Source: Salvia splendens (taxonomy: Eukaryota > Streptophyta > Magnoliopsida > Lamiales > Lamiaceae). From it: a DNA stretch of 64,000 nt. The translations under genes were made by a program, and so were the position numbers. The notes beneath the pieces are model-generated. The model saw nothing but the letters and a program-made list of their open reading frames with translations, was not told where the DNA came from and made no database searches. The stretch covers positions 31,509,883-31,573,882 of the forward strand of contig NC_056039.1 of NCBI RefSeq assembly GCF_004379255.2. Reading direction: 5' to 3'. Of the stretch, positions 1 to 12,128 are shown piece by piece; position 1 is the stretch's first letter; every line of letters begins with the position of its first letter.

Positions 1-166
1 TGAATATATTTTAAACGGGTCGGGTACGGGATACCCGTACCCGACAAGGCGGGTACCCGTCACTGTGCGGGTCGGGTAACGGGACAAAGATTTTGGCTAC
101 AAATGGGTACGGGTACCCGGTTTTCAGGGTACGGGTACCCGCGGATACCCCGTTTCGACACCCCTA
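1..166. mobile_element. Right end of a hAT-like element (left part outside the window)
   Basis: The stretch is packed with overlapping GGGTACGGG/CCCGTACCC motifs, typical of hAT subterminal repeats, and ends with TTTCGACACCCCTA at 153-166. Its reverse complement, TAGGGGTGTCGAAA, matches the usual TAGGGGTGTCNAA start of plant hAT elements. The predicted 8-bp target duplication would be the next bases (167-174), but the other copy lies outside the window. No coding region is visible. Confidence 0.6.
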
Positions 167-812
167 GTGAGCGCGATGCATCAGAGTCATGTCTCAAGCA
201 TTCTGTCCCTCCCCCATTCCTTGAGCGAGTGATGGAGTGGGATGTCCCTCCACACACTCTACGCCTCCTCCATCAATTGACGTGAAGCCCACTCGCGAGT
301 AAATTTGAAAATTTTGAAAAATTAAAAAGGGCAAAATTTTGGGTGATTACTTCTTGTTAAATATTACAGCGAGTAAATTTAATTTTTATGTAGACTTCAT
401 GAAAAATCTTATGGAGGAAGCTGCGAGACGTCACCTTAAGCAAACCAATCATATAAATTGCTACATAGGATAATAAACTTTAAGAAACGGACCAACCCAA
501 CCTTAATCAAAACTATATCTGAAAGCTCATCTTTTGAAATCTCAACCAATCAACGCCTACATTTCATATTTTGCCGAGTCATAAATATCCATATATGATC
601 CATACCCACTCAAACAAAAAAAAATCTAAATTCCCTCACAAAAACTGATGGTCCAAAACCAACAGAATCTTGAAACCCAATGAAAACACAGATAGAGATG
701 TCAACAAGATAAGAACTCCCACCTCATCCCACCTATAAGTTAATCCCAACCGCCATTTCCTTTTCCCATCCTCCAACAATCACCCTTAATAACATCAAAC
801 AACTCCAACACA
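167..812 (+). promoter_or_regulatory. Upstream region of Lhcb1 with TATA-like and CCAAT motifs
   Basis: No gene is visible here. A TATAAG box lies at 734-739, which would put transcription start near 765 and leave a leader of about 45 bases before the ATG at 813. CCAAT motifs occur near 440 and 545. A GATAAG I-box-like motif, common in light-regulated promoters, occurs near 707. Light regulation is inferred from the gene family; the motifs are only suggestive. Confidence 0.45.
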
Positions 813-1607
813 ATGGCCGCCTCCACAATGGCTCTCTCCTCCCCATCCTTCGCCGGTCAGGCGGTCAAGACCACCCCCCAGCTTTCCGCCAGCAACGGCG
901 GCCGCGTCTCCATGCGCAAACCCGCCTCCAAGTCTGTCTCCTCCGGCAGCCCCTGGTATGGCCCCGACCGCGTCAAGTACCTCGGCCCCTTCTCCGGCGA
1001 GGCCCCCAGCTACCTCACCGGCGAGTTCCCCGGCGACTACGGCTGGGACACAGCCGGGCTCTCCGCCGACCCAGAGACCTTCGCCAAGAACAGGGAGCTG
1101 GAGGTGATCCACTCGAGGTGGGCCATGCTCGGCGCCCTCGGCTGCGTCTTCCCCGAGCTCCTCTCCCGCAACGGCGTCAAGTTCGGGGAAGCCGTGTGGT
1201 TCAAGGCCGGCGCTCAGATCTTCAGCGAGGGCGGCTTGGACTACCTGGGAAACCCCAGCTTGGTCCATGCTCAGAGCATCTTGGCCATCTGGGCAACCCA
1301 GGTGGTCCTCATGGGCGCCGTCGAGGGATACCGCATTGCCGGTGGGCCCCTCGGGGAGGTCACTGACCCCATCTACCCTGGTGGGAGCTTTGACCCCTTG
1401 GGCTTGGCGGATGACCCTGAGGCCTTCGCCGAGCTTAAGGTGAAGGAGCTCAAGAACGGGAGGCTCGCCATGTTTTCCATGTTCGGATTCTTTGTTCAGG
1501 CCATCGTCACCGGAAAGGGACCCTTGGAGAACCTCGCCGACCACCTTGCTGACCCGGTTAACAACAACGCTTGGGCCTTTGCCACCAACTTTGTTCCCGG
1601 AAAGTGA
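813..1607 (+). CDS. Lhcb1: Light-harvesting chlorophyll a/b-binding protein of LHCII, type I (Lhcb1)
   Basis: This intronless gene of 264 codons encodes the major antenna protein of photosystem II. It binds chlorophylls a and b and carotenoids in the thylakoid membrane. Residues 1 to about 34 form the chloroplast transit peptide, with the usual MAAST start. The LHCII trimerisation motif WYGPDR is at 48-53. The first chlorophyll-binding helix contains E97 and R102 ([11 protein letters not shown]), and the third contains E212 and R217 ([10 protein letters not shown]); these correspond to the paired Glu/Arg residues that cross-link the two helices. The C-terminus [11 protein letters not shown] is typical of Lhcb1. 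Length and lack of introns match the family. The ATG was chosen because the transit peptide begins there and the TATA-like box lies 79 bases upstream. Lhcb2 is less likely given the N-terminal SMRK and [11 protein letters not shown] segment. Confidence 0.97.
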   Translation: MAASTMALSSPSFAGQAVKTTPQLSASNGGRVSMRKPASKSVSSGSPWYGPDRVKYLGPFSGEAPSYLTGEFPGDYGWDTAGLSADPETFAKNRELEVIHSRWAMLGALGCVFPELLSRNGVKFGEAVWFKAGAQIFSEGGLDYLGNPSLVHAQSILAIWATQVVLMGAVEGYRIAGGPLGEVTDPIYPGGSFDPLGLADDPEAFAELKVKELKNGRLAMFSMFGFFVQAIVTGKGPLENLADHLADPVNNNAWAFATNFVPGK

Positions 1608-2487
1608 GGAGGAGAATGAGGGTTTGAGATTGAGATTGTTGCTTTAGTTTGGTCGCTTGTAAAGTTTCGTGTGAATTGTTGGAATATAAATGCCATATCT
1701 TGAGGTTCAGTGTGGTTTTTGTCAATTTTTGTGTTTGATTTATTGAGATTCTTGAAATTGAATTCCTCCAAATTAATTTTGTTACCTGAGAAAAATGTTA
1801 CTACTAAGATTTATTGGGTATTGTTACTAGATTAAATATTCTTATCTTCAAACAACATTCATAATAATCATTTGGAATAAAAGTTATTTATAAGTAAAAA
1901 ACACATCACAACGTTGAAGAAAACTACTTTGACCGGTAAACATGTGCAACTGTAACATAATTTCTTAGTACTACTACTATTTTACTAGTGAAACTACTTC
2001 GATCGGAAAATTACAGAATTTTCTAATACAGTACTAATGAGTAATATTTAGGTTTATGTTATTTTTTTTAAAGTTTCATTTTTCAATCGATATTAATTAC
2101 AACTAATATTTATTAGGATGCATTTAATCAAAAGAATGAATATAAAAACAGAACACAAAAAATCAAATAACAAGTAATCCGAACTAATTCTAAAATAGTC
2201 TAAATATCAACACCTAGTTCTTCATTAGTATAGAATATAGTAGTATAATTGTAAGGGCTTAAAAGTGTACATATATGTACAAGTAAAAATATTGTGGTGC
2301 TAATCAAGAGTTAAATCAAAGAATTGGACTTCATGTGGCGGAGCTGAGCACAAACGCCATCAGGATCAGCTCCACAAGCACACAACTACACAAGTAACAT
2401 GAACGTCGACATCCGTGGCTTAACTTTCATGAGCTCATCTACTCTACCAATATACAGGCGTAGACGACCTCAATGGGCGGCCTTGTA
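1608..2487. other. Convergent 3' region between Lhcb1 and SS4
   Basis: This holds the 3' untranslated region of Lhcb1 (first about 150 bases) and, on the other strand, that of SS4 (about 2330-2487). The middle is AT-rich without visible genes or repeats. Confidence 0.6.
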
Positions 2488-5400
2488 TCAGTCTCTGCTC
2501 CTCGCTCTGGCGATAGACATGTGATAAAGTTCTTCATACAATGGTGCTGAAGAGTCCCAACTGAAATCCAAGTTCATCACCTTTTGTACGAGCTGTTTCC
2601 AACTATCAGCATCGTTCATATAATGGTTAAATGCCCGTTTCAATGCATTGTTGAAACCCTGTATACATTCAAACAAAAAAAAAACAGATGTTGGTTATGA
2701 AAATGCACTCTTTAGAGATATAAAATAGTATTATTATTATTATTATTATTCATCTCATTTGCAATGGCGTTACCTGCTCGTTAGCTTTCAAGAATGTATA
2801 TCCATTTCTGTAATGTGCAGGTATGGTATTGTCGTCAAAATCGAAAACACTGCAAGCAACCATGATTATAAAACCGAGTATTTAGGTAAGTGCAAAACAA
2901 ACAAATATGCAGTGGCATTGTGATTCAAAAAGTCATATGCATATGATTTTAACCTGTCATTGAGTCCTCCAGTCTTCCTTACGATGGGAACTGACCCGTA
3001 TCTCATAGCAATCATCTGCGCGTGTGTGATTTCGAATAAGATACAAGTGTGCGTATGCCTGAAGCTTATGATGCCGTGTGTACAGGATACCTGAGTAAGG
3101 CCACAAGGCTCGAAGATGGATGGGATGATCAACATGTCTGAGGCAGCATAGATCAAGTGTGAAAGAGCCTCGTCATATTTCAGTATCAATCGAGCATGTT
3201 CATGAGTCTTAAAATGATCACAAATTTCTTCAAACTCCCTCTGGAAAATGAGAACGCCCATTATCAGTAAGGGTTAAGTCAAGAACATTCCACTTCTGAA
3301 GCCACACAGCTAACATCATAATCGACTGTGGGGGTCGGGGGGAGGGGGTCATTTTCTCCTCCAATAAACTCAATGAACACAATATAAGCAAGTATATACA
3401 GTAATAATATTAAGTACTGTAAATGGGAAAATTTTAAATATCTCAATGTAATGACAGACCCCAACTTCTCAAAATAACATTTGAAATTGAGAAACCCAGA
3501 CTTACCTGAATCTCAGGCACTGGACTTGAACCAAGAAGAACGAACTGACCACCTAACTCCAATGTCCGGTATATTGCATGCTTTATAATATGTACACCCT
3601 TTTGAGGTACCAATCTAGTTATGCAAGCAACCTGCACAAGAAAGCAGTATCCCAGCAGGTGAGTAAGGCATTAGGTAGGATCAACCAAAAATCTAATTAG
3701 GCCAATACATAAACAACATTTTGATTACATTAGCACTAGTAATGAAACTTAAACAAGAAGAAGCTCCAGAACAGTTCCCATGGTAATTAATGGTATGAGT
3801 GGCGAATTGTGAGTTTTGAGCAGTTATCGGGCCGGCAAAGGCTCAGAACAGACTGTCATCAATTTCGAACTATACTTACCAATGGCTGTCTGCTGTTGGC
3901 TGATGACAATTTTAGATATCTCCTTAAGGCTTCTTTGTTTTCTGCTTTGCCATCAATGTCATTGGAATGATACTGAACCTTCAAAAAGGGGTCAGTTGCT
4001 GGATTCCATGCATCAGTATCAATTCCATTTAAAATTCCGACAAACTTCTTTGAATATGCATTTATTGTGTCCTGCAGACCTCGCCCACCCTGAACATCAT
4101 AAGAAGAAGATAGGATAAAAAAATCTGATAGCTCAACTAATCATCCATAGTTGCTTAGACAATGATACATAAGAAATGAGCTGCAGAATACAAAAGGAAG
4201 AGAGTGGGAATACAAGTACAGCTGGTGTGAAAGAATATTTATTCATACCTCTGAACCCCGCACCTCTTGGGCATAGGTTGGTGAAACTGTTGTCACAATA
4301 TTAGAGAACACCACAGCACCCTGATAAGCAAACAAGGACATGCCAAATAAAAGAACAATATAAACCATGAAGCTGAAACCAGTCCAAATATGTCATGGCA
4401 AAAATGAAGAGTCAACTTTTAAGTGCTAACCTACTACAAACCAATTACTATTTCTCTGTCAAATGGAACCATGTCTTTCTTAACAGCGCAGACCTGAAAA
4501 GCTTTTAACTCTTGGATGGTGCATATGGGAGATCTTGTTACCTTAACGGGGTTGACCCTGCCATTTGCTGAGTGATCTTGCATCCTATCAGGTCTGTTGA
4601 GTTGGTGAACATCAAGACCACAAGATGCTAGCTCAGAAGCTGGAGCTGATCCTTGATACTCAAAATTGTGACATGTAAAGCATATTCTGGCTGAATTCAA
4701 TTCTTTTGGCACGTATAGATCCCAATAAAGGGGTGCCTGCCACATTTAATAACAAGGAATATGAAAAAGAAATGTCAGGGAAGCACGAAAGAAAGGTGAA
4801 AATCTAGTATTCATACGACGAAAGCTGTTTGCCAATCATGACAATGGATTATGTCGGGTTTCTTTCCAGCTTGAAGAATTAACTCAAGTGCTGCCCTGCT
4901 GAAGTATGAAAACCTCTTAAAATCGTCACTCTCTCCATAAAATTGATTCCTCCAGAAGAATTTACTTGGATGAAGAGGTTCGATGAAATAAACAGGAAGT
5001 CCTAAATATGGTCCAGCCATCTAAAGTATTAGGACACAAAAAAGAAGCAAATGTATTTTGAATTTGGAACTGAAATAATTCTAGACCTTCAACAGTGCCA
5101 ACCCAGATTTTGTTTTTGAACAGTTGACGATCAAAATACGACTCCACAGGCATATCCAAAACCTGCATCAAATGAAGATCCAGGTTAGAGAGTGTCATTT
5201 TAAAAAAAGAGCACCTCCATCAAACGCCATTTACCTTTAAATCCTGTATGGTCTCATACTGCATGCAATCATATTTTGGTAGAACAATTTCCACAAGATG
5301 CCCCTTCCTATGAAGCGCTTTACTAAGACCAGTCACTACATCTCCCAGTCCACCCACCTTACACATTTTTAGCAGGTTAGAAAGTGAAACAAAATGTGCA

Positions 5401-8400
5401 TAAAAAGCAAACATAAAATAAGAACAAACGGTACTTAAACACACCAACAGTGTACACGATGTGCAAAAGACATATGGAGATTTAGAAAATAAATTGCTTA
5501 CTTTCATGCAAGACCTAGATGAATACTAAGACAAACTTTCGTCATGCACTCAAACTTCCTTACATTATATTCATCAATATATACACAACTTACATTCTAT
5601 GAGTTTATACTCAGAACAGACAACCATAGATGTTCATATAGAAATTTGCAACACAAAAGCAGTACCCTCCAGAAGTTTATAACTAGCACACCTTAGCCAC
5701 AGGTGCCATCTCTGCCGCAATATGTATGATATGTAACCTTTCACTATACAACGACAACAAATGTGAGTCAATATTTGTCTGATCATGTATGAAAAAACAT
5801 TTCGAATTGTCGCCTTTTATACTTACCCTGTCGTTGGTGACGTTAATCTGAGAAATGTCGAAATAATTTCCCTCTCACTCTTTCCTTGCATTGACATATA
5901 TGAATCAGATATGCTCCTCTCCCTGTTCCATATCATTTCTCTTAACAACTTCACTTGATCCACTGAAATCTTCTTTTCAAGAAACCATCCATCCACCAAA
6001 AGCAATAAATTGGACCAAAACTCAGAAGGTTTGTCACGCACAGATCCATGTTCTTGCCGTTTCTTGCTTTCTTCTTTCAAGGCATTCAGTGTGTCCTGGA
6101 ACTCCTTCATAGAATCTTGACACAATTTAATATAGTAATGTGTCGCTTCATCAGAATTTTGTAGGCGGTTATCCAATAGTTCTATATTTTGCTGCATTAA
6201 TTCAGTATGTTGCTGAATTTTCTCTGATGACAGTTTATAGTTTGGCTTACTGACAGATTCTTCAAGCCAGTCAACCTTCTTAAGGAGTTCTTGGTTTTGC
6301 TTCAATGCTTCAATTGCTTGTTCTGCCTGCTCTGTTGCCTTATCTAAGAGTGTCTGTATGTCCTCCACTTTCTCATATAAACTCTTGCGTTCAGATTTCA
6401 AGCTAGAGATTTTCAAAACGTCTTCATGGGAAGCAGCAAGTTTACACTCCAACTCTCTGAAGGAGGACTGCAACAATGACCGTTCATCCTCCAATGTTTG
6501 AACACGCTGCTCAGTTCCTGTAATATGACTAAGCTCTGCCTTTAGAGCCTGTAGCTCATCCTGCAGGGTCATATTCTCTGACCTCAATGAATCTATTTCC
6601 TGGCTAAAAGAACTGACAATGTCAAATTGGGAAGAAGAAACAACATTATTCATGTCTTGTTCAAGTTCCTCTCTGCTTGACAATTCAATTCGCAACTTCT
6701 CCAACTGGTCTTCAAGGAGTTCCACATGTATCTTCTCTTCTGTAGCCACTTTCAGACGTGCAACCGTTTCAGCCAGTTTCATCTCCAAAGTGTTAATTTC
6801 TCCCTGCAATGACTTTTTTTCGCTGAGAAATTTTTCGAGATCCTCAAGAGCACGTATACGAACGTCATTAAGAAGATTTATATCTGTAATGCAATAAGCA
6901 GCAGATACAAAAAGTTCAGCTAGCAGAAAAGCAAGACTATATTTTTAGATTTTCAGCTAGATAAAATGTTGAGCTCTCAATAAATCACTTCCACATTCTG
7001 TCATGATTAGTGCAAAACAATTCTTCCTGCGATTCTACTGATCAAAGATAGCGCAAGAGAGACCATACTAATATAAATGGATCAAGTTGAGCCATGACTT
7101 ACTCATTTCAGCACTTCGTATCATTCTAATTAAATCTTGGAGTTGAATGCGTGAGCATTGCCGTCCTCCATTTCCAGTGGTGGACTGTTTCAAAGATGTG
7201 ATAATCAAATCCTTAACTCTATCAACAGAACAAACTAGAGAAAAGAAACTGTTGATTCCAAACCCCTTAACATTTATCAAAACCGATATACTCCCTCCGT
7301 CCCATAAAAATATGTGCACTTTTCATTTTCGTCCGTCCCACAAAAATATGTGCATTCCATTTTTGGAAAGCTATATCAATTTAATAATGTAGGTCTCACT
7401 TTCCACTAACTCTACTTTAACTACCATTCTCCCCATCTCTCTTACTTTACCATACTATTCTCCTCTCTTTTACTTTCCCAATTTTATCTTAATTGCCGTG
7501 CCATTTCATCCGCCCATATTTTTATGGGACGGAGGGAGTATATGATTGGCAAGAGTTACTGAGTTACCTATAAATGTCTGAATACGTTGGAAAATGATAA
7601 GATATATACAAAATCACGCAATTGACATACACCTGAGTTCTTTTCAGCGAAAATTGTAGCCATGAACCCTGTGATACTACCTAAACAGCAACATATAGGA
7701 CACGCATATCTAATGCTTCAAAAGTAACATTTTGAAAATATATCATGCTGAATGTGCGTTTAGCTATGTCATCAATATGTGTACGGAGCTGAAATATCAT
7801 TAAAAAAAAGGCCAAATGAAGAATGAACACGGGGTACATACTGGAATGTCACTTGACGGAAAAGAACTGCTCGTATTTTCATCGTTTAAGTGCACTGATC
7901 CCTCTGAATAGTCAACAGTGACATTGTGCAAAGACCTAACTTCATGTGGTTGAGAAGAACTGATGTAACCCTCTCCTTCCAAGTATTCATATTCTATTAC
8001 AGGAACATTATTGTTGGAATCTGTTTCTTCATCTGAGCCTGAATTGCTACCATTGGGCAAGCTGCTACCAATATTTGTCTCAAAACTTGTATTTATTGGT
8101 AAAGCTTCGCCTTTGCGCGTGTTGCTTGTATCAAGTTTGCTATCATCATTTGGCTTAAAACTTGTATTTGCTGGGAGATTGATTTTCTTAGCTTGTTGTC
8201 TCTTATTTTGCAAACTGCAGAAGATGCATCCAATATACATCATTTTGCAGAAGTAGATCTTTTCAATGGCATCATGATAGCTAGAGTATGCAAGCAACAA
8301 CTACTCCACCCAGCAACAAACAAATTGAACTGATCAAGTTTCTCGATTGCAGTTGTAATTATAACTCCATATATCATAATTTGGAAATATTTACTTGTAG

Positions 8401-8828
8401 CCACCTTTAACAAAAATAACTCTTTGCCGGATAAAGAGTAATCATGTAAAAACAGTGTGATTTGTAATGAAGCAAAAATTACAAATCGAGCTATATTTAC
8501 GTCAGCTCAGCAGCACTGATTGACAAACAAATCAATTTGCCACCATTAGGAATCCGTAGAGAAGGCTAATAAGCAAGGAATGATTCATCAATTTCAAAGG
8601 CAGCTAACAGTTGGACGAATCCAAGAGATTAAACCATCAAGAAAAAAGCAATGAAATCAGATATATTAAAAAACAAAAAAAAGGAAACCTGAAGTGACGC
8701 TGGCTGATTTTACAAGACGTTGGGTACCAACGCTGCCAAGAGGAAGAAAAAAGTCTGACTCGAGGTGACTTGAGTCCGGCGCCAACCAATCCGCGACGGA
8801 GAAAGCACGTCGACGGCGCCGACTCCAT
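2488..8828 (-). CDS. SS4: Starch synthase 4, chloroplastic (GT5), 16 exons, 1056 aa
   Basis: The product transfers glucose from ADP-glucose to glucans and is the isoform needed to initiate starch granules in the chloroplast. Exons in reading order: 8689-8828, 7842-8214, 7103-7211, 5827-6883, 5692-5737, 5235-5357, 5087-5162, 4817-5001, 4542-4736, 4249-4320, 3880-4089, 3506-3631, 3091-3240, 2954-3015, 2774-2849, 2488-2658. They sum to 3171 nt in one open frame. Residues 1 to about 45 look like a transit peptide. About 200-555 is long coiled coil, the SS4 hallmark. The GT5 domain starts near 561 with AAEMAPVAK and the ADP-glucose motif KVGGLG (575-580). [18 protein letters not shown] follows, then RLVPQKGV (868-875), [10 protein letters not shown] (ends 954) and KTGGLND (968-974). 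Arabidopsis SS4 is of similar length. The 7211 acceptor (ttaag) is the least certain junction, chosen for phase and family fit. A Stowaway MITE sits in the intron between exons 2 and 3. Confidence 0.93.
7291..7538. mobile_element. Stowaway MITE in an SS4 intron
   Basis: Termini are CTCCCTCCGTCCCATAAAAA and its inverted copy ending GGGACGGAGGGAG, flanked on both sides by a TA target duplication (7289-7290 and 7539-7540). It is 248 bp with no coding capacity. CTCCCTCCGT is the diagnostic Stowaway (Tc1/mariner-derived) terminus. Confidence 0.92.
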
Positions 8829-9410
8829 CAGACGATCACCGCTGCGTGTGTAATGTAAGAGAAAATAAACGGTTGTTTAGAACCAACGACTGCTTAGCTT
8901 TAATTTGGAGCAGCGCTTTTGTCATCTTCCTCATCTCGCACTTTTAAGTACAAATGCGGCGATACTTATTTTATTCCGGATATTTATCGAAAATTGTATT
9001 ATCTGTTAAAATTTTCTATTTTAGTCCTAAATTCAGCTCGAGTTAGGGTAAAAAAGGAAGTATGGACCTTGAGTAATATTGTGGCGTCCCCTCCCTCTCC
9101 CACGGCAACGGCTGTCGCCGACGCATGTCTGAATCCGATCTCTGTCGAGACATTTACGAAACACAATTTTTAGGTAAATTCTTCCGTTCTTATGAATCGT
9201 AAAGAAGTTAGATAGTGTTATTGAAATCATAGATGATTACAATGTCCCTGCACAAATCTCTACTTTGGTTGATTTGAAATCAAAGATGATTACAATGTTC
9301 CTTCAGAAAACTCTAGTTTGCTTGATTTGGTTAGCTGTTGATTTCCGTTGAATAATTTATACCACAGAGGTACTTTGTTACTGCAACTGCGATACGGCAT
9401 AATTCTTGCG
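8829..9410. promoter_or_regulatory. Bidirectional promoter region between SS4 and ALG14-like gene
   Basis: 582 bp separate the SS4 start codon (minus strand) and the ALG14-like start codon (plus strand), so both promoters and 5' leaders must lie here. ATTTTTAG followed by gtaaatt near 9173 could be a donor in the ALG14 leader (weak). A 52-bp direct tandem duplication beginning GAAATCA lies at 9223-9326. Confidence 0.5.
9223..9326. repeat. 52-bp tandem duplication in the ALG14-like leader
   Basis: Two adjacent copies (9223-9274 and 9275-9326), both beginning GAAATCA then AGATGATTACAATGT and ending TTTG.TTGATTT, with about ten differences. It lies upstream of the ALG14-like start codon, so it is likely transcribed leader or leader intron. 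Confidence 0.75.
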
Positions 9411-9847
9411 ATGGAGCAGGGAAGCAGCTGTTTCTTTTCCAATGTGGGATGCCTAAACTTTGCGATTTTGCTGATAATTGCTGCTTCTACCTTGCTTTTG
9501 TTCCGGATTCTGTATGTTATATACCGAAGCACCAAACAATTACACAATAGACCTCCAGGACCTCTGAGTACATTGATAGTTCTAGGTTCAGGTAGAAAAT
9601 TCTTCCCTTTCTTGTCTTGATCTCCATATGGAAGGATGCCTATGTAAATCCGTTGTGTTTTATTCAGAGTCTGGTTTTGATCTTTGTCCCTGTTGATCAT
9701 AATCTAGGTGGTCACACAGCGGAGATGCTAAACCTGTTAGCTGTTATGCAGATGGATAGATTTAAACCTAGATACTATATCGCTGCTGCCACTGATAACA
9801 TGAGCCTTCAGAAAGCTCGTGTCATGGAGGACACCTTGAAGAGCAAG
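9411..9847 (+). pseudogene. ALG14: ALG14-like UDP-GlcNAc transferase subunit, first two coding exons only
   Basis: ALG14 is the ER membrane anchor that recruits ALG13 for the second GlcNAc addition to dolichol-PP-GlcNAc in N-glycan synthesis. Exon 1 is 9411-9591 and exon 2 is 9708-9847 (donor AG|gtagaa, acceptor ctag|GTGG, donor AAG|gtaaaa). Phases fit and give about 107 residues. There is a hydrophobic anchor at about 18-38, then PPGPLSTLIVLGSGGHTAEM, the nucleotide-sugar-transferase glycine motif, and FKPRYYIAAATDNMS, both well conserved in ALG14. The rest of the protein (roughly 110-130 residues, including the NGPGT region) was not found downstream. 9848-10353 is non-coding, and the next gene lies on the opposite strand. 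It may be a truncated copy, or a gene whose last exons were separated from it by rearrangement. No stop or frameshift interrupts the two exons seen. Confidence 0.78.
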
Positions 9848-10353
9848 GTAAAATACCTTTAGCTACTCCACGTGTATGATATTCTACCTTTTATATATGG
9901 TTACGCGGTTCTTTGTATGTTCAGTTTACATGTAAATGGAACATCAGGCAGATTGTGAGATTGGAATTATTCTTATTTTTTTTCATACATAACATGTGGG
10001 ATAGAAATGTGGACGTACTTTGTACTTGACTTTGGGATAGACTGCTGTAATGTTGTGAGATACATGAGATAAATATGGATGTGTAAACGGGGCATTTTCT
10101 TTAAATAGTGATATGATAGATTCATACAGGTTTAACTATACGAATTATACACTATGTCATCACATATTTGTAGAATCTTGGTGCTTTTGAAATGTAAAGC
10201 TTGTTGACTTCATATGATGCAACATTTTTGGACCAATTAATCTTTGTTTGCCTGTATAATTTTTTTATATGAGCATCCCGATCTTTGAGCCCTACATTAT
10301 TTATGTGGTTTTGAACATTATCCGCATAGGATGAATTGAGAGCACTAGACCTA
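9848..10353. other. Non-coding stretch after the broken ALG14-like gene
   Basis: AT-rich sequence containing whatever intron follows exon 2 of the ALG14-like gene and the 3' flank of the purine permease. No exon with ALG14 similarity and no transposon terminus was recognised. Confidence 0.5.
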
Positions 10354-11457
10354 TCAGCGTGACTCAGAATCGGCGGAGGTACAGGTTTCCGGCGGCGGAT
10401 CCACATTTCCATTTTGGGTGGGATGATGATGAACAAGAAAATGGTGATAAACATAAGACAGCGAACCCCAGAGAGCCAACAACAAAGCCACAACCTTGAC
10501 ACCACTCATCTCATCCTTGAAAACCACAACCGCAACAACCGGCACGACGCCCACGCCCACAGCGCTCACCACATTCCCAAACACAGCCGAGATCTTTATA
10601 ATCAAAGCCACCATCCCCACCCCAAACACCTGCCACGCCGCCGCCGAACCCACCACCACCGCCGCGTACCCCGCCTTCCCCATCTCAAACCCCTCAACCT
10701 CCCCCTTCAGCTGCCGCCACTCCCCACTCCCGAACAGCCCCGACACGAGCACCAAACTCGCCACCATCGACTCGTAGAAAATCACGTCCATGATCTCCTT
10801 CACCGTCTGCCGCCTCAGCACTTTCCCGTACGCCAGCTGCTCTGCCGACTGCACCAGCGCGTACCCTGCCGCGCCGCCCAGCGTGCACGCGAACCCCGCC
10901 GCGTACTTGCCCCCGGGTGCCGCCTCGGAGGCGGCGCCCGGCTGCAGGGCGAGGAGGACGGAGGAGAGAGTGAGGAGGAAAACGGAGTTGAGTGCCGTAG
11001 GGCTGAGTTTCTGAGTGTTGATGAGGTTAGAGAATAGGGCGTTGAATCCGAGCTGGGTGGCGCAGATGAGAGAGAAAGTGGAGAGAGGGAGATACATGAG
11101 GCCGACGGAGTAAAGCATGCAAATGAATGCAAGAAATGTGCCGAAACATGCGTATAAAGCGGGAAGCGCTAGAGTGTGATCCGAGGAGGTTTGTTTGTTT
11201 CTTGATTTGATGATGAAGATGAAAGGGACAAGTAGCGGGAAGCCGGCGGTCTGCACCAGAGCCGCCATGTATTTGGATTTGCCGCCTTTTTCGTAGTAGA
11301 ATCTGCCGAGAAGGGTCGCCGCTGACTGGCCGGAGAGGACGAGGAGGGAATAGACCGCAGTTTCCGACCATTTTTTGCATCGCAACGTATTGTTCTTGTT
11401 GGAATTGGCATTGTTATCTGTGGAGTTGGAGTCCGTTTCTTGAATCGGAATATCCAT
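10354..11457 (-). CDS. Purine permease (PUP family, DMT superfamily) 1, intronless, 367 aa
   Basis: The family comprises plasma-membrane or tonoplast importers of adenine, cytokinins and related nitrogenous compounds, including some alkaloids; the substrate here cannot be told. A polar N-terminus rich in Asn and Ser (about 30 residues) is followed by about ten hydrophobic segments. Family signatures seen are SGQSAATLLGRFYYEKGGKS near 43-62, VQTAGFPLLVPF near 68-79, LYSVGLMYLPLSTFSLICAT then QLGFNALFS in the middle, and WQVFGVGMVALIIKIS near 270. Length matches plant PUPs. The start is the first Met in frame upstream of the first helix. It is paralogous to 21276-22538 but lacks that gene's small first exon. 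The coding sequence is strongly GC-rich in its 3' two thirds. Confidence 0.9.
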   Translation of the reverse strand: MDIPIQETDSNSTDNNANSNKNNTLRCKKWSETAVYSLLVLSGQSAATLLGRFYYEKGGKSKYMAALVQTAGFPLLVPFIFIIKSRNKQTSSDHTLALPALYACFGTFLAFICMLYSVGLMYLPLSTFSLICATQLGFNALFSNLINTQKLSPTALNSVFLLTLSSVLLALQPGAASEAAPGGKYAAGFACTLGGAAGYALVQSAEQLAYGKVLRRQTVKEIMDVIFYESMVASLVLVSGLFGSGEWRQLKGEVEGFEMGKAGYAAVVVGSAAAWQVFGVGMVALIIKISAVFGNVVSAVGVGVVPVVAVVVFKDEMSGVKVVALLLALWGSLSYVYHHFLVHHHPTQNGNVDPPPETCTSADSESR

Positions 11458-12128
11458 GGAGAAAGGTAGAAATCAAGACGCTGTGTGTTTTTATAGGATT
11501 TTTGGCATTGGGACAATAGGAAGTGTACGATGTTTGCTATGCAAGGCATATAAATACTTGTTTGAATTTGTTCGATTTTATTGATTGGTATTCAGAATTA
11601 TGCTCCCACGTAGATTTGTGATTCTTGAACATGCACATTCGTAGTGTGAGTTCTATGCGCAATACACGTGACTGCAGTTTCAATAGTTACAATCACTATA
11701 ACACCATTTCATAGTTCACTATAAAAAGGGGAATTTACCGAGCATACATCATCAAGCTCCCGAACAATCAACTAAAATATTGAGCACTTTTCAAATAAGT
11801 ATGAAACATCGGGGAAACGATGAAAGTAGCGTAGCAAGTAGTTACCGAGCATGGTCAAAGTTCTCGGAACATTTTGGCTGAAGAGTTTGCGGGAGACATT
11901 TACACAGACATCATGAAATATTCTTAGCACCAAAAGTGCTCGGAAGTATGCTTTTATCCAACCAAGACACATGTTCTTTGAAGTTGTGGAGAGACGAAAT
12001 ATGCTTTATTCAAGCAAGACATGATGTTTTGAAGTTGCGAACAACTGTGCGCACCGAAAGTTGTCACCATTCGACTATCAGAAATTATTCAAAATCAGAA
12101 ATTATTCAAAATCAAACAATAAAAAAGT
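11458..12128. other. Upstream region of the first purine permease
   Basis: No gene is evident. It should contain the permease promoter; the bases just upstream of the start codon are AT-rich. An open frame of 100 codons that starts near 11936 overlaps the tRNA-like sequence and is not credible. Confidence 0.4.

Noticed and set aside
795..1544. Open frame of 249 codons antisense to Lhcb1
   Set aside because: It mirrors the GC-rich third-position pattern of Lhcb1 and has no family similarity.
5002..5020. Alternative upstream acceptor for SS4 exon 8 at 5020
   Set aside because: It breaks the reading phase after the preceding exon; the acceptor at 5002 (tttag) restores G-LPVYFIEP as in the family.
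10414..11037. Open frames of 60-207 codons opposite or out of frame with the first purine permease
   Set aside because: His/Arg/Pro-rich shadows of a GC-rich gene; no start context or family match.
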